From positions 10,177,501-10,241,500 of the forward strand of contig NC_088310.1 in the NCBI RefSeq assembly GCF_910592395.1: a stretch of DNA of 64,000 nucleotides, in the 5' to 3' direction. The notes below the pieces were generated by a model. It was not told where the DNA came from. It did not search any database and was given only the letters and a program-made list of their open reading frames with translations. This DNA comes from Lineus longissimus (taxonomy: Eukaryota > Nemertea > Pilidiophora > Heteronemertea > Lineidae). Position numbers and translations under genes: made by a program. Positions within the stretch are counted from its first letter, which is position 1. Each line of letters opens with the position of its first letter. Positions 21,810-33,659 of this stretch are shown here, one piece after another.

Positions 21810-22139
21810 CTGTAAAATAAGAAAAATAGGTAGATCTCTGTCCATAGTCAGACCTGGTTCACCCAAATCTAAAGACAGGTTAGATGTTATTACGAAAGCA
21901 AGCCAAACTAGAAATGTTTACCTCCCCGAAGGTTGAGATGGATAATTTTATAATGGGTGAGTTGTAATGGTGTGTGTAATGGTGAAGTTGCGATTAATGT
22001 TCAGAGACTTCAGCATTAGAGGGTGATGAAGTTAGTGTGATGTGATATTGTACAATGAAAATAACAACTATAAAACCGCCAAAGGCCACTACTGTCCTCA
22101 CCGTATAGATATTAGCTGAAAATTGATGCTGGTTAAGAA

Positions 22140-24010
22140 ACGTGCAATTAGTTTATAGCCAAAGGGAAGAGTTATGCCATTTAACCCGTGTGACCTCGAA
22201 GAGTAGGGACCATATCAAAAACCCATGCAACACAAACATCGTGGTGGTTAGATGTACCCATGATATCAGATTGGTGGTAAGCGGGCAAGTAGTCAGGCGC
22301 GCAATTATTACATTTTAATTTTTTTCTCGAATTTGGCCGCCTAGTGGCCAAGTGATGAATCAAATCGAATCGAACTTTTGGCCCTGAGATGACCTGACTA
22401 GATTGGGTACATGTGTACCAAATGTGAGATCACTGGTCACTGTACTTTTAGAAATATGCCATAATTTTAAAAGCATAACGACCAATTTACGCCATTTGAA
22501 CTCTGTGACCTTTAAAGTAGGTCTAATCAAAAACATTTTAAACTTATGATGTATGGTAGTTGATAAAGCTTGGAATCAGTGAAACCTTGGAACCAGTGAT
22601 AAACCTTGGAATCAGTCCTAAAAATGCATAAAAACATGAAATAATGCCATTCGAACATAACGTGGTTACGAATCAACATTTGGAGCTTATTCTTACATGA
22701 TCAGATCGGAATTTTATGGTAATTTAGAAATCTGTCGCATATCCGATTCAATAGTCTATATTTTAGAACAACCCAGTTGTACCTCGCCTCCAGTGTACAG
22801 TACTGATCTCCCAAATATGGGAAGACACGCCCACCACACACCCATAATATGGACCAATCAGCGCTCCTCTTATAAATACGCCACCACCACGCGGGGCCTA
22901 TTTGAACTACGGATCGGTCTGTTCATACAGGGTGATACAGAGAAAATTGGGGGCCTGTCATGCATTATGCATGGATAAGGTTGACGACTATGTCTAGGCC
23001 AAATTGTCTATGATTGACTGATATTTTATTACAAACGATGAATAAAAGAAGCCTAGTCATGTATGTTTATTACCGAAGTTTGCGGATGAAAATTTCCTTC
23101 GCCGTGAGCGATTTCTTACATCTTCCAGTACGCATCGAGGGATGCAGAGATCTTTGTGACGTCACCAGTTCTAAGCGGTTTTTTTTATTCACGTGTGTGT
23201 TTGTCCTATGATCTCGTGCATCTAGTACCGAGCATAATACTTTATCGTCTATGGAATACAAAACAATCATAAAAACTAATTTTTGCTTCCATTGAAGAGA
23301 AATAAAATATTTTAACGACCACAGCGCATTGCCAATTGATGACGTCATCCTCCACATTAAAAATGTTGGCTTCTGAACTAACTGGCAAATTGCTATCAAT
23401 AAAGTCAGCTGGGACGAGACTGTCAGTTGGGAGGGTATAAATCGTGGAAGGAACGCACCCGATTTCCCGCGCTATTTGCACAGTGATTCCATGGTTTACA
23501 TTGAATATTCCAAGGTTTATCAGTGTTTCCAAGGTTTCACTAATTCCATACTTTATCAACTACCATGATGTATCCTTGCCTGGAGTAGATGCCATAAAAA
23601 AATATCAAAAACAAATTACCGTTAAGTGAGATATTGCACGTTTTACCTTTTCAGTTTTGCCCTCTGGTGGCTAATTTGAAAATCAGATCGGACTGAAATT
23701 GGGTGTCAGGGGTTATCTGACATAGGGCGTCATTTTCCCCAAGCTTCAAGTTCATACCTTTGTGGTTAAGAAATGTGCCATAGTTAGACATAGACGGTCA
23801 ATTTAAACCATTTGCCCTCCGTAACCTTGAAAAGTAGGTCTAATCGGAAACTCATACGATATGTGATGTATCCTAGCAAGAAGTAGGCCTACCTTTTTTA
23901 TCAAAAATGAATCACTAATAAGCGAAATATCGCACTTAGTTTGTTTTCACATATCGCCCCCTGGTGGTAACAGATTGAGTCCGATCAACATCCCCAGGGT
24001 GTTGTTCACA
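22140..24010. repeat. interspersed or tandem repeat units in a PI-PLC gene intron
   Basis: Three diverged units share a stretch near GCCATTTGACCTC..GTGACCT..AAAGTAGGTCTAATC (22170, 22490, 23810). They continue with tatgatgtatggtagttg-like sequence and with CCCTCTGGTGGCTAATTTGA / CGCCCCCTGGTGGTAACAG / CGCCTAGTGGCCAAGTGATG (23650, 23955, 22340), each followed by atcagatcgga-type sequence. This is a repeat with a unit of roughly 300-450 bp. A minus-strand open frame at 23242-23440, after a possible acceptor, was not accepted as an exon. Confidence 0.55.
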
Positions 24011-24384
24011 TATTAGTGGAGGAGTACCAAACATGTACCAATAATTTGTGATGATACGGTAAGATGACATTTAACTATATTAGTGTTAAACAGAAAATAA
24101 CGAAACTGATGATACTTGGGTTTGCAAAGACTTTTGCTGAATTAGTCAACATATCACTACATTAAGTTCTACGGTTTCATTATTATGTTGGCCTCGAAAA
24201 ACAATATTTTGTTTCGTTTGCTGATTTCGATGCTGTAAATTTCATTTATCATAATTTGAAATCTCGAATTCAGAAACTCTATCCCTTATGAATATATGTT
24301 TTTGCTTTATATTACAAATAAGTTTATAATGTTGTTATAACCACTTTGTTTAAACATACAAAATATGTTTAGTATCATCAGTGC

Positions 24385-25200
24385 AGTGCCCTAGTAAGCG
24401 CGCAGCGCCTTTAGGTTTGGGGAAACCGCCCCTAACCCCCTGGTTGGGAACCAGCTGTAGTTTCTTCCGGCAATTTTATGTTTTGATAGACGGTTTTCTC
24501 CGTTTAGGCTATCTCTTTAGCAGTACCTCAACTGCATCATCAAAATAGTCAAATGACGGTGTAGAAATGGAACATGTCCCCTGGAAAGGTGTCCGGACTA
24601 TCGTAGTCTGGCACTCTGACAGATTCATATTTAAAGTGCAAGCTCTAGTAAACTCACGCAACTGTTGACATGGGGAAGACCCCCCAAACTCCGCCTTCTG
24701 ACATGTTTTAGCCAGGGCATTGGATGGAATCCCCCCCTCCCCCCATCCCCCCAACCCCCATTGGCCTCTCAATAAGTTTGTTCAGAGAACACGAGAAAAA
24801 AGAACCCTCTTTATATCTGGGAGCATAAAAAGCCTGCTAGCGAATATTGATAACTCTTTCGGAAAAACTAGAAGATATGCAAAACCAAATGAAAACATCT
24901 ATTCCTCCATAATCTGTCTTCGTGTCCCACCACGGCCGATTTGGATTCGTTCTGAAGGTAAATTGAAATCTCAAAAAAAAAGTTTTTTTCGAACGCCCGC
25001 CCGGTGTTTTCTTGATCAATTCGGGATTATATCCATTTTAAGTGTCTTTTGGATATTACTGAAGTTTCAAAGACCAAAACACATATGTCGGGGGGGGGGG
25101 GGGGGGGACCCCCGAACCCCCTTTTGATTAAAAAACAGTGCATATTCATGTGGTTCTCTCTCGGAGCTCATAACAGTCGAGTTGCTTCATTCACTATCAA
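24385..25200 (-). mobile_element. transposable element, inverted copy 2 of the 14-15.8 kb family
   Basis: The left edge GTGCAGTGCCCTAGTAAGCG matches the right end of the element at 13972-15765 in reverse. 24775-25000 matches 14780-14990 in reverse and 25000-25195 matches 14095-14300 in reverse. It lacks the MITE and the 360-bp block of copy 1, and lies in the PI-PLC gene intron 4. G/C runs, including 19 G near 25090, are conserved in position. Confidence 0.7.
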
Positions 25201-25306
25201 CATTTGATAGTTTCAGTCCGTATTTGGTGCATATCCGAAAGGTTGCGGCAAACGCCTCGTCATCCTTTGACACTATCTGTCCCACTTCATTGTTTAAGTG
25301 ACTTAC

Positions 25307-25381
25307 CTGAGTTGTGAGTTCCAGGAAATGTTACTTTGTCAAATGTGAGTTTGCAGAGTCCCGCGTGGCCGTTGCAAATCT
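25307..25381 (-). CDS. secreted PAN/PI-PLC X protein, exon 4 (first catalytic His)
   Basis: A 75-nt exon in phase 1-1. The acceptor is TTTTTTAACATTTAAG|AGATTT and the donor CAACTCAG|GTAAGTCAC. It encodes EICNGHAGLCKLTFDKVTFP followed by GTHNS. CNG...LC...(F/Y)..VTF.GTHNS is the entry of the secreted PI-PLC X fold, and the His of GTHNS is the first catalytic histidine. The short exon lies 1.8 kb below PAN exon 2 and 3.5 kb above exon 5. Confidence 0.85.
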
Positions 25382-25589
25382 CTTAAATGTTAAAAAATAA
25401 ACAAATACGTGTCAGACCACGTTGCCAATGTTATTTCTCTAAATTCTAGTTCTTGGCCACAAATAAAGACTCGCCGGTATATCCATCCTGGCTGGTGAAA
25501 TGGAGGGAGAAATGAACTGAAAGGGAGTGCATTTGACTCATTTTGACAAAGGATTCCGACGAGTTATTGTGGAATCATTGCAGCCTCGA

Positions 25590-25760
25590 AAATACAGCAG
25601 CTGCCTAATAGGTTTTCAATGTTAGGAAAATAAGACAAATATTATACCATCTTATCACATCGAATACCGGCTATCTACCAAATACTGACGGTATAACAAG
25701 AAAACAAAACGTTTGATTTTCAGGCTACTAGAACACTCGCTTGGGTCTTGCGATCAAGCC
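25590..25760. repeat. partial third unit of the PAN-exon duplication
   Basis: ggctatctaccaaatactgacgg followed by ataac, then tcgcttgggtcttgcgatcaa, matches 27645-27745, the 5' flank of PAN exon 2. No PAN exon follows on the minus strand before exon 4. A third PAN exon may have been lost, or only the flank was duplicated. Confidence 0.55.
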
Positions 25761-25999
25761 AGTGCTACCAACTCCGCGATTTTCGCAATTGCCTTTTTTA
25801 TTGTGGTATTCAGTATTATCATCATATCAAATTACAAAAAGTTGCAACTGTCAGTTAATCTTTTAATGCCTCCATTTGGTAATGTTATAAAAAGGTATTT
25901 TAGATTAACAAAATCTTTACGCAGATAACGACGTAACATACGAGTAATCATTTAAATGATGATCTGGTGAATACATTGGATTGAACTGGATTCTGTCCG

Positions 26000-27760
26000 C
26001 TCACTAAATGGGGCTAAAATCTGTTCTATCTGGAATCTGTTCTCGTTCTTCTCAGATTTATCCTAAATATGGCAAAGAAACTACACTCATATTTATTAGC
26101 TAGTTTGTTACGAATTATTTACGTTATGTACACAAACACTATACAAAGATGCAATGCCGTATTCTTTAGCATAGCCCGAAAGTTTACATACACTTCAAAA
26201 TTTGAATAAATTCAAAAATTCTCACCAAGACTACTTTTATTCACAAAAGGTTGCATGCCGTGCCTCTTCTTTCTGTGGCTACATTCAAAAATTCACATCG
26301 CGAGCAAAATAACATGAATCCGCAATATCAAAATATCAAAATAGCACGAAAGATCCTATTTTTTTTAAAACTTACCGTTGTACCGTTCTGTACAAAAACT
26401 TACCGTTGGGGGCAGGATTCACTTGACGTGAAGTAACAAAAAAACACAATATTGATGAGGTATTATAATGATAGGCCATGACATGTACGAGTCTCGGAGG
26501 ACACTTTCAACTCCAAGGCTTCTACTGCGGGGTTGAAACTGGATGCGACATAAATGCTATCATAAACCGGGGAGACGTTTACAGTCCTCAAAAAGACTAC
26601 CAACCCTGATTACAGTGATCCCGTCGTCCTTTGAGAAGGCCTATCTTTATTTTCTTACACTTTAGTTCACTTGTGAATATTCAACTTATAACAATGGAAA
26701 TCATAAAGAGTATACACGTGTTACAAATACCATTGGACTCGTGAGAATATTTATTTATAGTGTTGACGTGGGACCAACCAAAAATGTGCAACAGACGTCT
26801 TGTCGCCCGGTCTTTGGGATAATATCGGCGTATAAAATTGACCGGGCACTTTTTAATTTTTTCAATTTTTAGAGTCGCAAATAGACAGATTTCTTCGAAT
26901 CCTTTTACAGTAAGTCATGATCAAAACGTCAAAGAACGGACCACAATATGATTATGTTCTATCTGAATACTGATAACTGCAGGGTTTAAAAAGGTAATAT
27001 TTTCGTGTTATTTTGTTGTCTGGATATTTTCATGCAATCATTTAATTAAAGAAAACTGGTATGGCATTCACCCTTTATCAAATAAAGTAGCTTTGGTAAG
27101 AATTGAAGATTTTATTCAGAATTTTCAAGTGTATGTAAACTTCCGGGCACGACTGTCCAATGGAAGGCTAAACACAATTTGGTAATTTGATAAAATGCAA
27201 AACTTACCAGTCTTATCAAAGAAGTGATTGGATGGATTCGCAGTGTTTGTATTTGTACAGCTTTTACTCTTGATGTAGCAGTGACTGGCTTCATGCCAAA
27301 GGAAGGCCACGCAGGAGCTGGTTACCTTACACTTGTCACTGCAGGCCTGCAGGTTCAACACTTGAAAGCTAATGTAATTTCCTGGACAGTCGCCAGGACG
27401 GTAGCCGAGGCCATTTGCACAGGCAAATGCTTGGTAAGTGGTGGCTGAAAGTACACGGTAACGACTGTTAGTCTGATGAATCCAGTTATCGGATACTGCC
27501 GGTGTGCCAGTATTGTGAGACATCGTCATTCGCCCGGGTTATGATTATATATGAGACTCCAGGGCGGCTCAAGGAGAAGTGCAGAGAAGTGACCGTTTCC
27601 AAATAGGAGTTCAATTTTAGGAAATAATATCAGTATTAATAGGTCTAATACAGGCTATCTATCAAATACTGGCGTCATAACATAACAACAAGATGTTTGA
27701 AATTCAGAATTGAAATCTCGCTTGTGTCGCGCGATCAGGCCAGTGCTCGACGATGAGTTC
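26000..27760. repeat. PAN-exon duplication unit A
   Basis: Colinear with 28485-29850: ctgttctcgttcttctcaga at both left ends, atgccgtattctt about 130 bp later, atcaaataaagtagctttgg just below the exon, the PAN exon itself, and cccgggttat on its 5' side. Exon identity is far higher than intron identity, but the introns are clearly homologous, which shows tandem genomic duplication. Confidence 0.75.
27208..27444 (-). CDS. secreted PAN/PI-PLC X protein, exon 3 (PAN domain 2)
   Basis: A 237-nt exon, phase 1 in and 1 out, from acceptor GTGTACTTTCAG|CCACC to donor AAGACTG|GTAAGT. It encodes FACANGLGYRPGDCPGNYIS, then FQVLNLQACSDKCKVTSSCV, AFLWHEASHCYIKSKSC and ends NHFFDKT. The spacing C..KC..T..C.AF....HCY.K...C is that of PAN_4/Apple modules (two or three disulfides). 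It differs from PAN 1 at only a few positions. Such domains mediate protein or glycan binding. Confidence 0.85.
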
Positions 27761-27769
27761 GAGACTAAC

Positions 27770-27910
27770 ACCTCGTTGTCCGCAAATCTCTTCATCCGGG
27801 CCGAGCCTACTTGATTAGCAATTCAAAATGGCTGCACTCGACCGTGGTAACACCTCTGCATCAAATGCTGCGTCACCTCCAGAATCTGGGGGTACCTCAG
27901 TGTGTCTGAC
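27770..27910. repeat. dispersed repeat shared with 44480-44610
   Basis: caattcaaaatggctgca, and further on ccagaatctgggggt, occur here and, inverted, at 44480-44590. An ATG in this copy opens a short frame, but the repetition argues against a gene. Confidence 0.45.
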
Positions 27911-28484
27911 CTATCCGTGTGTTTTATGTGTACATTGTGTAGCGATGAGTCGTGTTATACATCTAAGGTACATCTGAGAGGACAGAGAGACGTAATCAGG
28001 AATGCATTGAGAGCAATAAGAACCAGAGCTGAAATTGTTTTGAAAGGAATGTGGGGCATGTCGAAGGACACTGGGGTTAGGTTGAGACAGGAATAAGCAC
28101 CGAAATGTGAAATCATTGAATAAAATTTTTGCTAGGGACACACTGGTCATCCTTTTTTGTCGGAGTTCCGCTGCGGTAAATCTGGTGCAAGAACAGTTCT
28201 GATATGGTTGATTGAACTGCTTCGTTCTCAGTCATCTGTGACAGTAAATTGGATTGCATGGTGTCATAAGAAAGAGGGCATCATTAAGTAATAAATGGTG
28301 GTTGCCAATATCCAAAATATTTAGCCATGTCCAGGAAATTAACAAATCAATCTCGGTTTCCTTTTTTTGAAACAGCCTTTATAGACATTATGAACGAGAT
28401 ATAGTAATGTCATTATTAGTAATACCTAATAACCTTGTAGATGGCTGTGATGCCAATGTGCAATCGTTGAAAATGGGGTTACTG

Positions 28485-29850
28485 TGAATCTGTTCTCGTT
28501 CTTCTCAGATCTTTCCTAATAATATGACAAAGAATATTTCCTTAATTTATGATGGCTTGTTTGTTATAAATTATTTACGTTCTGTTCTCAAAACACCATA
28601 AAAAGATCCAATGCCGTATTCTTCAGCATTGCCCAAAGGTTAACATACACTTGAACATTTTGAATAAATTCCACAATTCTCACCACAACTACCTGTTTTA
28701 ATAACTGCTGCATGCCATACCTATTCTTGGTATGGTAACAGGCAAAAATTGGCATTGCATTTAGATCCTGCAGTTAATAATCTTGAAATGTACAGCAGAA
28801 TCGTACTCTGGTGTATCCATTCTCAGACTTTCTGTGAAAATTGACTTTCGGTGTAGAAAATTCGTAAAAGAAATCTGTCCTAGCTCATTCTTACATTGCA
28901 AAATATATAACATATTAGATTTTCAATTTTAGAAAACTTTCATGAATTGTTTTTTTCTTTTGATACCCTTGTGGCACAATCTTTTGTGATAATTTGTGTT
29001 GACGTTAGTGGGATCTTTTAAAGGTTCAGAAATCGTCTGTGTTGTCGTAGAATTTGGCCATTTTTTTATTTTGAGATTCGCGATATCATCGAGTGGACAG
29101 AATTCTTTTCGGTCCGTTTTTAGAAAGTCAAAGAATGGATTATAAAATCGAATATGATTCTGTTCCATCTGAATACTGATAATTTCAGGATTTAAAAAGG
29201 TAATATTTCTTGATATTTGGCTGTCTGGATATTTTCATGATGTTTGCATGCAATCATATAATATAATTCAAGAAAACGGGTATGGCATACACCCTTTATC
29301 AAATAAAGTAGCTTTGGTACGAAATTGATGATTTTAATCAGAATTTTCAAGTGTATGTTAACTTCCGGGCACGACTGTTCAATGGAAGGCTAAACACAAT
29401 TTGGCAATTTGATAAAATGCAAAACTTACCAGTCTTATCAAAGAAGTGATTGGCTGGATTCGCAGTGTTTGTACTTGTACAGCTTTTACTCTTGATGTAG
29501 CAGTGACTGGCTTCATTCCACAGGAAGGCCACGCAGGAGCTGGTTGCCTTACACTTGTCACTGCAGGCCTGCAGGTTCAACACTTGAAAGCTAATGTAAT
29601 TTCCTGGACAGTCGCCAGTACGATAGCCGAGGCCATTTGCACAGGCAAATTCTTGGTAGATGTTGGCTGAAAGTACACGGTAACGCTGTGAATCTGATGA
29701 ATCCAGTTATCGGATACTGCCGGTGTGACAGTATTGTGAGACATAGTCAGTGGCCCGGGTTATCACTGTGTACACAACTCCAGGGTGCATGGATCAATGG
29801 GAATTGCAGAGAGGCGACCGTCCCCACCGCATCACTTATTCGAATTAATC
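28485..29850. repeat. PAN-exon duplication unit B
   Basis: Partner of 26000-27760. The unit contains PAN exon 1 and both flanking intron pieces. The two units are direct repeats. Confidence 0.75.
29430..29666 (-). CDS. secreted PAN/PI-PLC X protein, exon 2 (PAN domain 1)
   Basis: A 237-nt exon, phase 1-1, same length as PAN exon 2. The acceptor is GTACTTTCAG|CCAACA and the donor AAGACTG|GTAAGT. It encodes ANIYQEFACANGLGYRTGDC, then the same cysteine pattern with SDKCKATSSCVAFLWNEASH and CYIKSKSC. It follows the signal peptide directly, with Gln-Ala across the junction. Substitutions relative to domain 2 are few and mostly conservative, and the frame is intact in both, which suggests recent duplication under constraint. 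Confidence 0.85.
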
Positions 29851-29899
29851 TTTGGAATATAAGCACTAACCATGAGCTGGGGTAAATTGAACCTAACAA

Positions 29900-30780
29900 G
29901 AAAGGTGTTAAAAAACACAGGGCGTGGTGTGGACGTGTATCATTACTGGGATAAAGGTTATTCAGGACTGGGAATAAAGCAACGTCATGTCATTGCAATT
30001 TGTAAGGGTCATCTATTTGATAATGGTCAAATATTGGTCCTTGGTAATTAGTCGAAGAATGATTCCGGCTTGTCAGTTAGGTCTGCAGACAATTCAATAA
30101 TTGTCATTGTCAATTTGGCGATGGAAGATATCGTGTAGCGTTAAATGAATGCGTTACAAATTGACAGTCCTTTCCGTCCTTAGTTCCTATTGTTTGGGAA
30201 CTTCTGTACAAATCCCGTCCCAATGTTATTTTCGTATGTGAAACACCAGCCTCCAATGCACAATGGTGAAACACATGTAAAATTGACGTACAATATGGTG
30301 TTGGTGAGGTTTTTAAATGATACACCACTTCTAGGTACGTCAAAACACCTTTTGCGCGGATAAGATCGGTTTTTCTGTGGTTGAGATCGGAGTTAACATG
30401 ATATAATTAAGTGGTGAGAGGTGGCTAAACACTGCGACCCTTCGTGTCATTAATACAAGGCACGATAATCTTCAGGCGGGCAAAAATGGCGGCTCTCAAA
30501 TTCCGCAATGCACTAATACACTGAGCAATGTAAACAGCGCAGCCCTGAAACAAACTCATACACACAGGATGATGACGTGTTAAGTAGAATATCACTAGTT
30601 CTGATGTCGTACTACGTGATTTTGTTGAGAAAATTTTACTTGCCAAGAAAAGAGGGCGTCAGTAATTCTGTAGTTCATTATCTGTAAGTTCAGACTCTGG
30701 AGGCCCTAAAAATCAACTCTTTCTTATGGGTGCCCATCGACCTTTTTTCAGACTCCATGATCTCCTTCCTCCGGTCTTTG
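29900..30780. other. intron sequence without recognised feature
   Basis: This lies between the PAN 1 unit and the mariner-type MITE within intron 1 of the PI-PLC gene. No exon or repeat shared with other parts was seen. Confidence 0.4.
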
Positions 30781-30785
30781 TAGTA

Positions 30786-31502
30786 CGAGGGCGGATCAAT
30801 AAGTCTTGACAACAGGGCATTCATTTCAAAAGGGATTATCACAGACTTTTGACAACACTTTTACTCCAAATATGCATCTTTCATGAGCACATGTTTGTAA
30901 AATTGTCCTCATACTTCTACAATTACGGGAATTGCAGCCTGTTTAAAAGAGATCGGTACATGCCACTGAATTTGCTGGTTTTATCATGACGTTGAGCATG
31001 AAAAAGCGTCATAAAATAGATGCGAATATTTTTTAAAGGCAAAGAGTTGGGTTGGTAAGTTTAACCAATCATCTAATGATAAAGTACGGTGAAAATCTGG
31101 AAAAATCTATCGGTCACAAGCGGGATGCTTGTCAAAACCACCTCTCCTTGTCTAACGTTAATATATAAGACAATTTTAAAATATTGCAATATTTCTGTAA
31201 TTATTAAAAGAACGGTGCTCTGGTATGTTGATAAATATGTCTTCAGAGAAAATGTAGTTGTCATTTAGAATTCTGGAAATATGTATAACAAGTATATGTT
31301 TTCGAAAAGCCAAATGCTGACAGAATTATATTTTAATTTTTTTTCATAGTTAAATTGCCCTTCAACGGTACGGATAACGATTAAACCCCGACTTTTATGT
31401 GTAAGCTGCCAAAGAGTGGTATCAACAATGTGCTGAGATTTCAGCATGACGCAACTTCTAGTTTTGCCGCAAAAAATGTCAAAACTTATTGATTCGCCCT
31501 CG
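30786..31502. mobile_element. mariner-type MITE (717 bp, TA target)
   Basis: The left end TA-CGAGGGCGGATCAATAAG and the right end, read in reverse (TA-CGAGGGCGAATCAATAAG), match at 26 of 28 positions including TCTTGACA/TTTTGACA. TA dinucleotides flank both ends, as in Tc1/mariner insertions. CGAGGG.G..TCAATAAG ends are typical of mariner families. No transposase frame remains, so the copy is non-autonomous or internally deleted. Confidence 0.8.
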
Positions 31503-32011
31503 TATATTACATGCATCAGATGTTTTTCTATAGGCATTTGAACACTTCTGCAGCCGAGCAAGTTTTAAATATTTTGGTGGGATTGGTTACCGATCAATCT
31601 CTCAGACCCAAGAAAGAACCTAGCCATGATCGCTTTGATGTTCTGTGTAACATGGAAGTTTTCTTATCTTTTGTCAGATGAATCAAGACAGCCATAGCCA
31701 TGATCGCCACCAACAGAAATTCAAAACAACAAGGGATGCATTGGCACTCTCCCGTGGTTTGGTAGCTTTATCACAGCCCATTTCACCCAGTTAATTCTGC
31801 TTGCGTGCTTAAGTGTCGAAAAATGTAATTGCCTATTATATACACTAATAATGCAGGTACTGAAATCGAACAAACTTAATAGAAGTATCTCTAGCTACAC
31901 GTTGTCGGAATTCGGTAAATTCACGATTCACATTATGGGAGTATTTCAAGATCAAAAGTATGTAATTTTTTTTCATCTTAAGCTGGTCGAGTAAGTCGAA
32001 AGATGTCTTAC

Positions 32012-32072
32012 CTTGTGTTGCCGCCAACTGCATCAACCCAATCAGGGTGAGAATCAGGGGACGTTTTACCAT
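32012..32072 (-). CDS. secreted PAN/PI-PLC X protein, exon 1 (signal peptide)
   Basis: The ATG at 32072-32070 opens MVKRPLILTLIGLMQLAATQ, a basic n-region with a hydrophobic core ending LAATQ, followed by donor ACACAAG|GTAAGA in phase 1. That phase matches PAN exon 1. Just upstream, TTGTTAGTTTCAG|ACATGG resembles an acceptor, so the gene may have a 5' UTR intron. An in-frame upstream ATG would add five residues across that acceptor and is less likely. Confidence 0.7.
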
Positions 32073-32535
32073 GTCTGAAACTAACAATCGGGTTCAGGCC
32101 TTATAGCGTTGCCCATCATCGGGCATCTATCATGTCGTGGAAAACTCACAAAAATACGAGGTGGGTTGCAAGCTTAATTTACTTACCAATATTGCCTTTG
32201 GTTCCAAGCGCAAGTCTTCGGGTGAATGGTGATTGTGCCTACCTTCCCCGGTTTCTTATATAGATGGATATCTGATGACGTCACAAAAACGTGTTATTGC
32301 GTTCCACGAGCACTCCAGGTGCTCTTCAACGGTGTTGGCTGAATCCGATAGCCAGGCAGTACGCAATGGTGGTTTAGTTAAATTCATATACTGTAGATGG
32401 CTTATACTGTAGATGGCTCTGTAGTATAGTACAGTGTAGGACAGTACGCGAGGGCGGATTGGGGATAGGGGTAAGGGTAGCACTATATAATGATAAGGAT
32501 CAGTGGATAATCAGAAGAAAATTTCGTTTGCCGGC

Positions 32536-32680
32536 TAGCTGCCTCAGTGGCCTAATGCCCCTGCCTATCACTCTGACCACCCGGGTACGATTCCCACTCG
32601 ATCCGCTTACTATTTTTCACTTGTGCAGCTATTATACTCTAAGTTTTACTGTCGTACCGCCTGGTTATCCGATTTAGCAC
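32536..32680 (+). mobile_element. tRNA-derived SINE, second family
   Basis: TAGCTGCCTCAGTGGCCTAA serves as an A-box region and GGGTACGATTCCC (32581-32593) as a B-box, separated by about 33 bp. The piece after it (cttactatttttcacttgtg) is SINE-body-like. It does not match the SINE at 4848. Stem pairing is too poor for a tRNA gene. Confidence 0.55.
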
Positions 32681-33440
32681 CTACCAAAAATTATTTTTGG
32701 CTAATATCATAGGGCACCAAGTGTGGCGCTAAGGCAGCCACTACTAACCGTTTTTTTCTTGTGGGCTGAGATCACTATTAACTGTTTAGTGCTATCAAAT
32801 AATTATAAAGTGCCTAAAAAGTCATTTTATGCCTAACTACCACCGGGAATGTTAGTTATTAGGTTTGAAAACATCATTTTTGGCTTTCTGATTGTAAATA
32901 ATATCAACTAACAGAATTCAGGTCGATTTTGAAATATGAACTCCTTTTTTGGAGTTTACTGGGTCGGAAAGATATTCTCTCACTGGCAGTAGCCATGGCC
33001 ACGTATCGTGTTAACTTCTGACATAGCTCTTGAAACCGCTTATAAAACTATTTAAAATCATTGGAACTTTTTCAAATTCATTTATGGCATTGACAAAATA
33101 TAGGACTACACTTCTGCAAATGTTGATGAGAATCCCAGCATTGATTTCTTTTAAATCACGAAAATGTATGTATATATAATGTACACGGACCCTATTGCAG
33201 ATATAATTGGGGATGTGTACTGAGCCCTTGTGTTATCCGCGACAGGATTATATCGTCGCACGATCTTCTGATAAGTTTTGAATGTTCTATACGACGCGAA
33301 AAAATTGCTAACTCTTAATTTTTCATATGGATTTTCTGTTTCATTCATAAATTACACGAATTTTATCCTTGTTATGCACTTGCAGATATAATTCAATAAA
33401 TTATTTCATGATAAGAAAGTGGACGACCATACGCTGTAAT
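32680..33440. other. gene-free stretch
   Basis: AT-rich, with no exon or repeat recognised. Confidence 0.4.
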
Positions 33441-33462
33441 ATTTGTTGTCCCTTCCGATAGG

Positions 33463-33658
33463 TGGCCAGTGTGCAACTACTGTTGGCAAATCTCAAGCTG
33501 ACTCACAGTCTGCACGTGACAGACTAACATCATTTTCGTTGGGAAAACCTTCACCAAATCGGCATTCTGTAGATATTTCTCTCGATAACATTATGATGTT
33601 TCATCCACACCCTGTGGAAACAGCTGCAACCTCTCCCACCTCTTTGAGTGCTGGCTAA
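33463..33658 (+). CDS. possible terminal coding exon of an unidentified + strand gene
   Basis: Acceptor-like TTGTTGTCCCTTCCGATAG at 33444-33462 precedes an open frame to TAA at 33656-33658. The product is Ser/Pro-rich and hydrophilic (SQADSQSARDRLTSFSLGKP, then HSVDISLDNIMMFHPHPV). The composition resembles a disordered regulatory tail more than random AT-rich translation. No upstream + strand exon was identified in the window, so the gene is unknown. It could be chance. Confidence 0.3.
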
Positions 33659-33659
33659 A

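Larger units (their letters stand above)
19635..32072 (-). other. gene span: signal peptide - PAN - PAN - PI-PLC X
   Basis: Seven exons on the minus strand in order: 32072-32012, 29666-29430, 27444-27208, 25381-25307, 21809-21619, 21433-21152 and 19799-19635. Phases agree at every junction (1,1,1,1,0,0), and the assembled frame is 415 codons plus stop. The product should be exported. PAN/Apple domains bind protein or carbohydrate, and PI-PLC X domains cleave phosphoinositides or GPI-type glycerophospho-linkages. An extracellular role on GPI anchors or exogenous lipid is an inference. The introns are full of repeats, including the inverted 0.8-kb element at 24385-25200. Confidence 0.8.

Noticed and set aside
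23242-23440. Minus-strand frame after CAACTGACAG (IDSNLPVSSEANIFNVEDD) as a PI-PLC exon
   Set aside because: Exons 4 and 5 already join in phase and in family order without it. No good donor was found.
27828-27976. + strand ATG frame starting MAALDRGNTSASNAASPPES
   Set aside because: The sequence belongs to a dispersed repeat also present at 44480-44610, and no splice partner was found.
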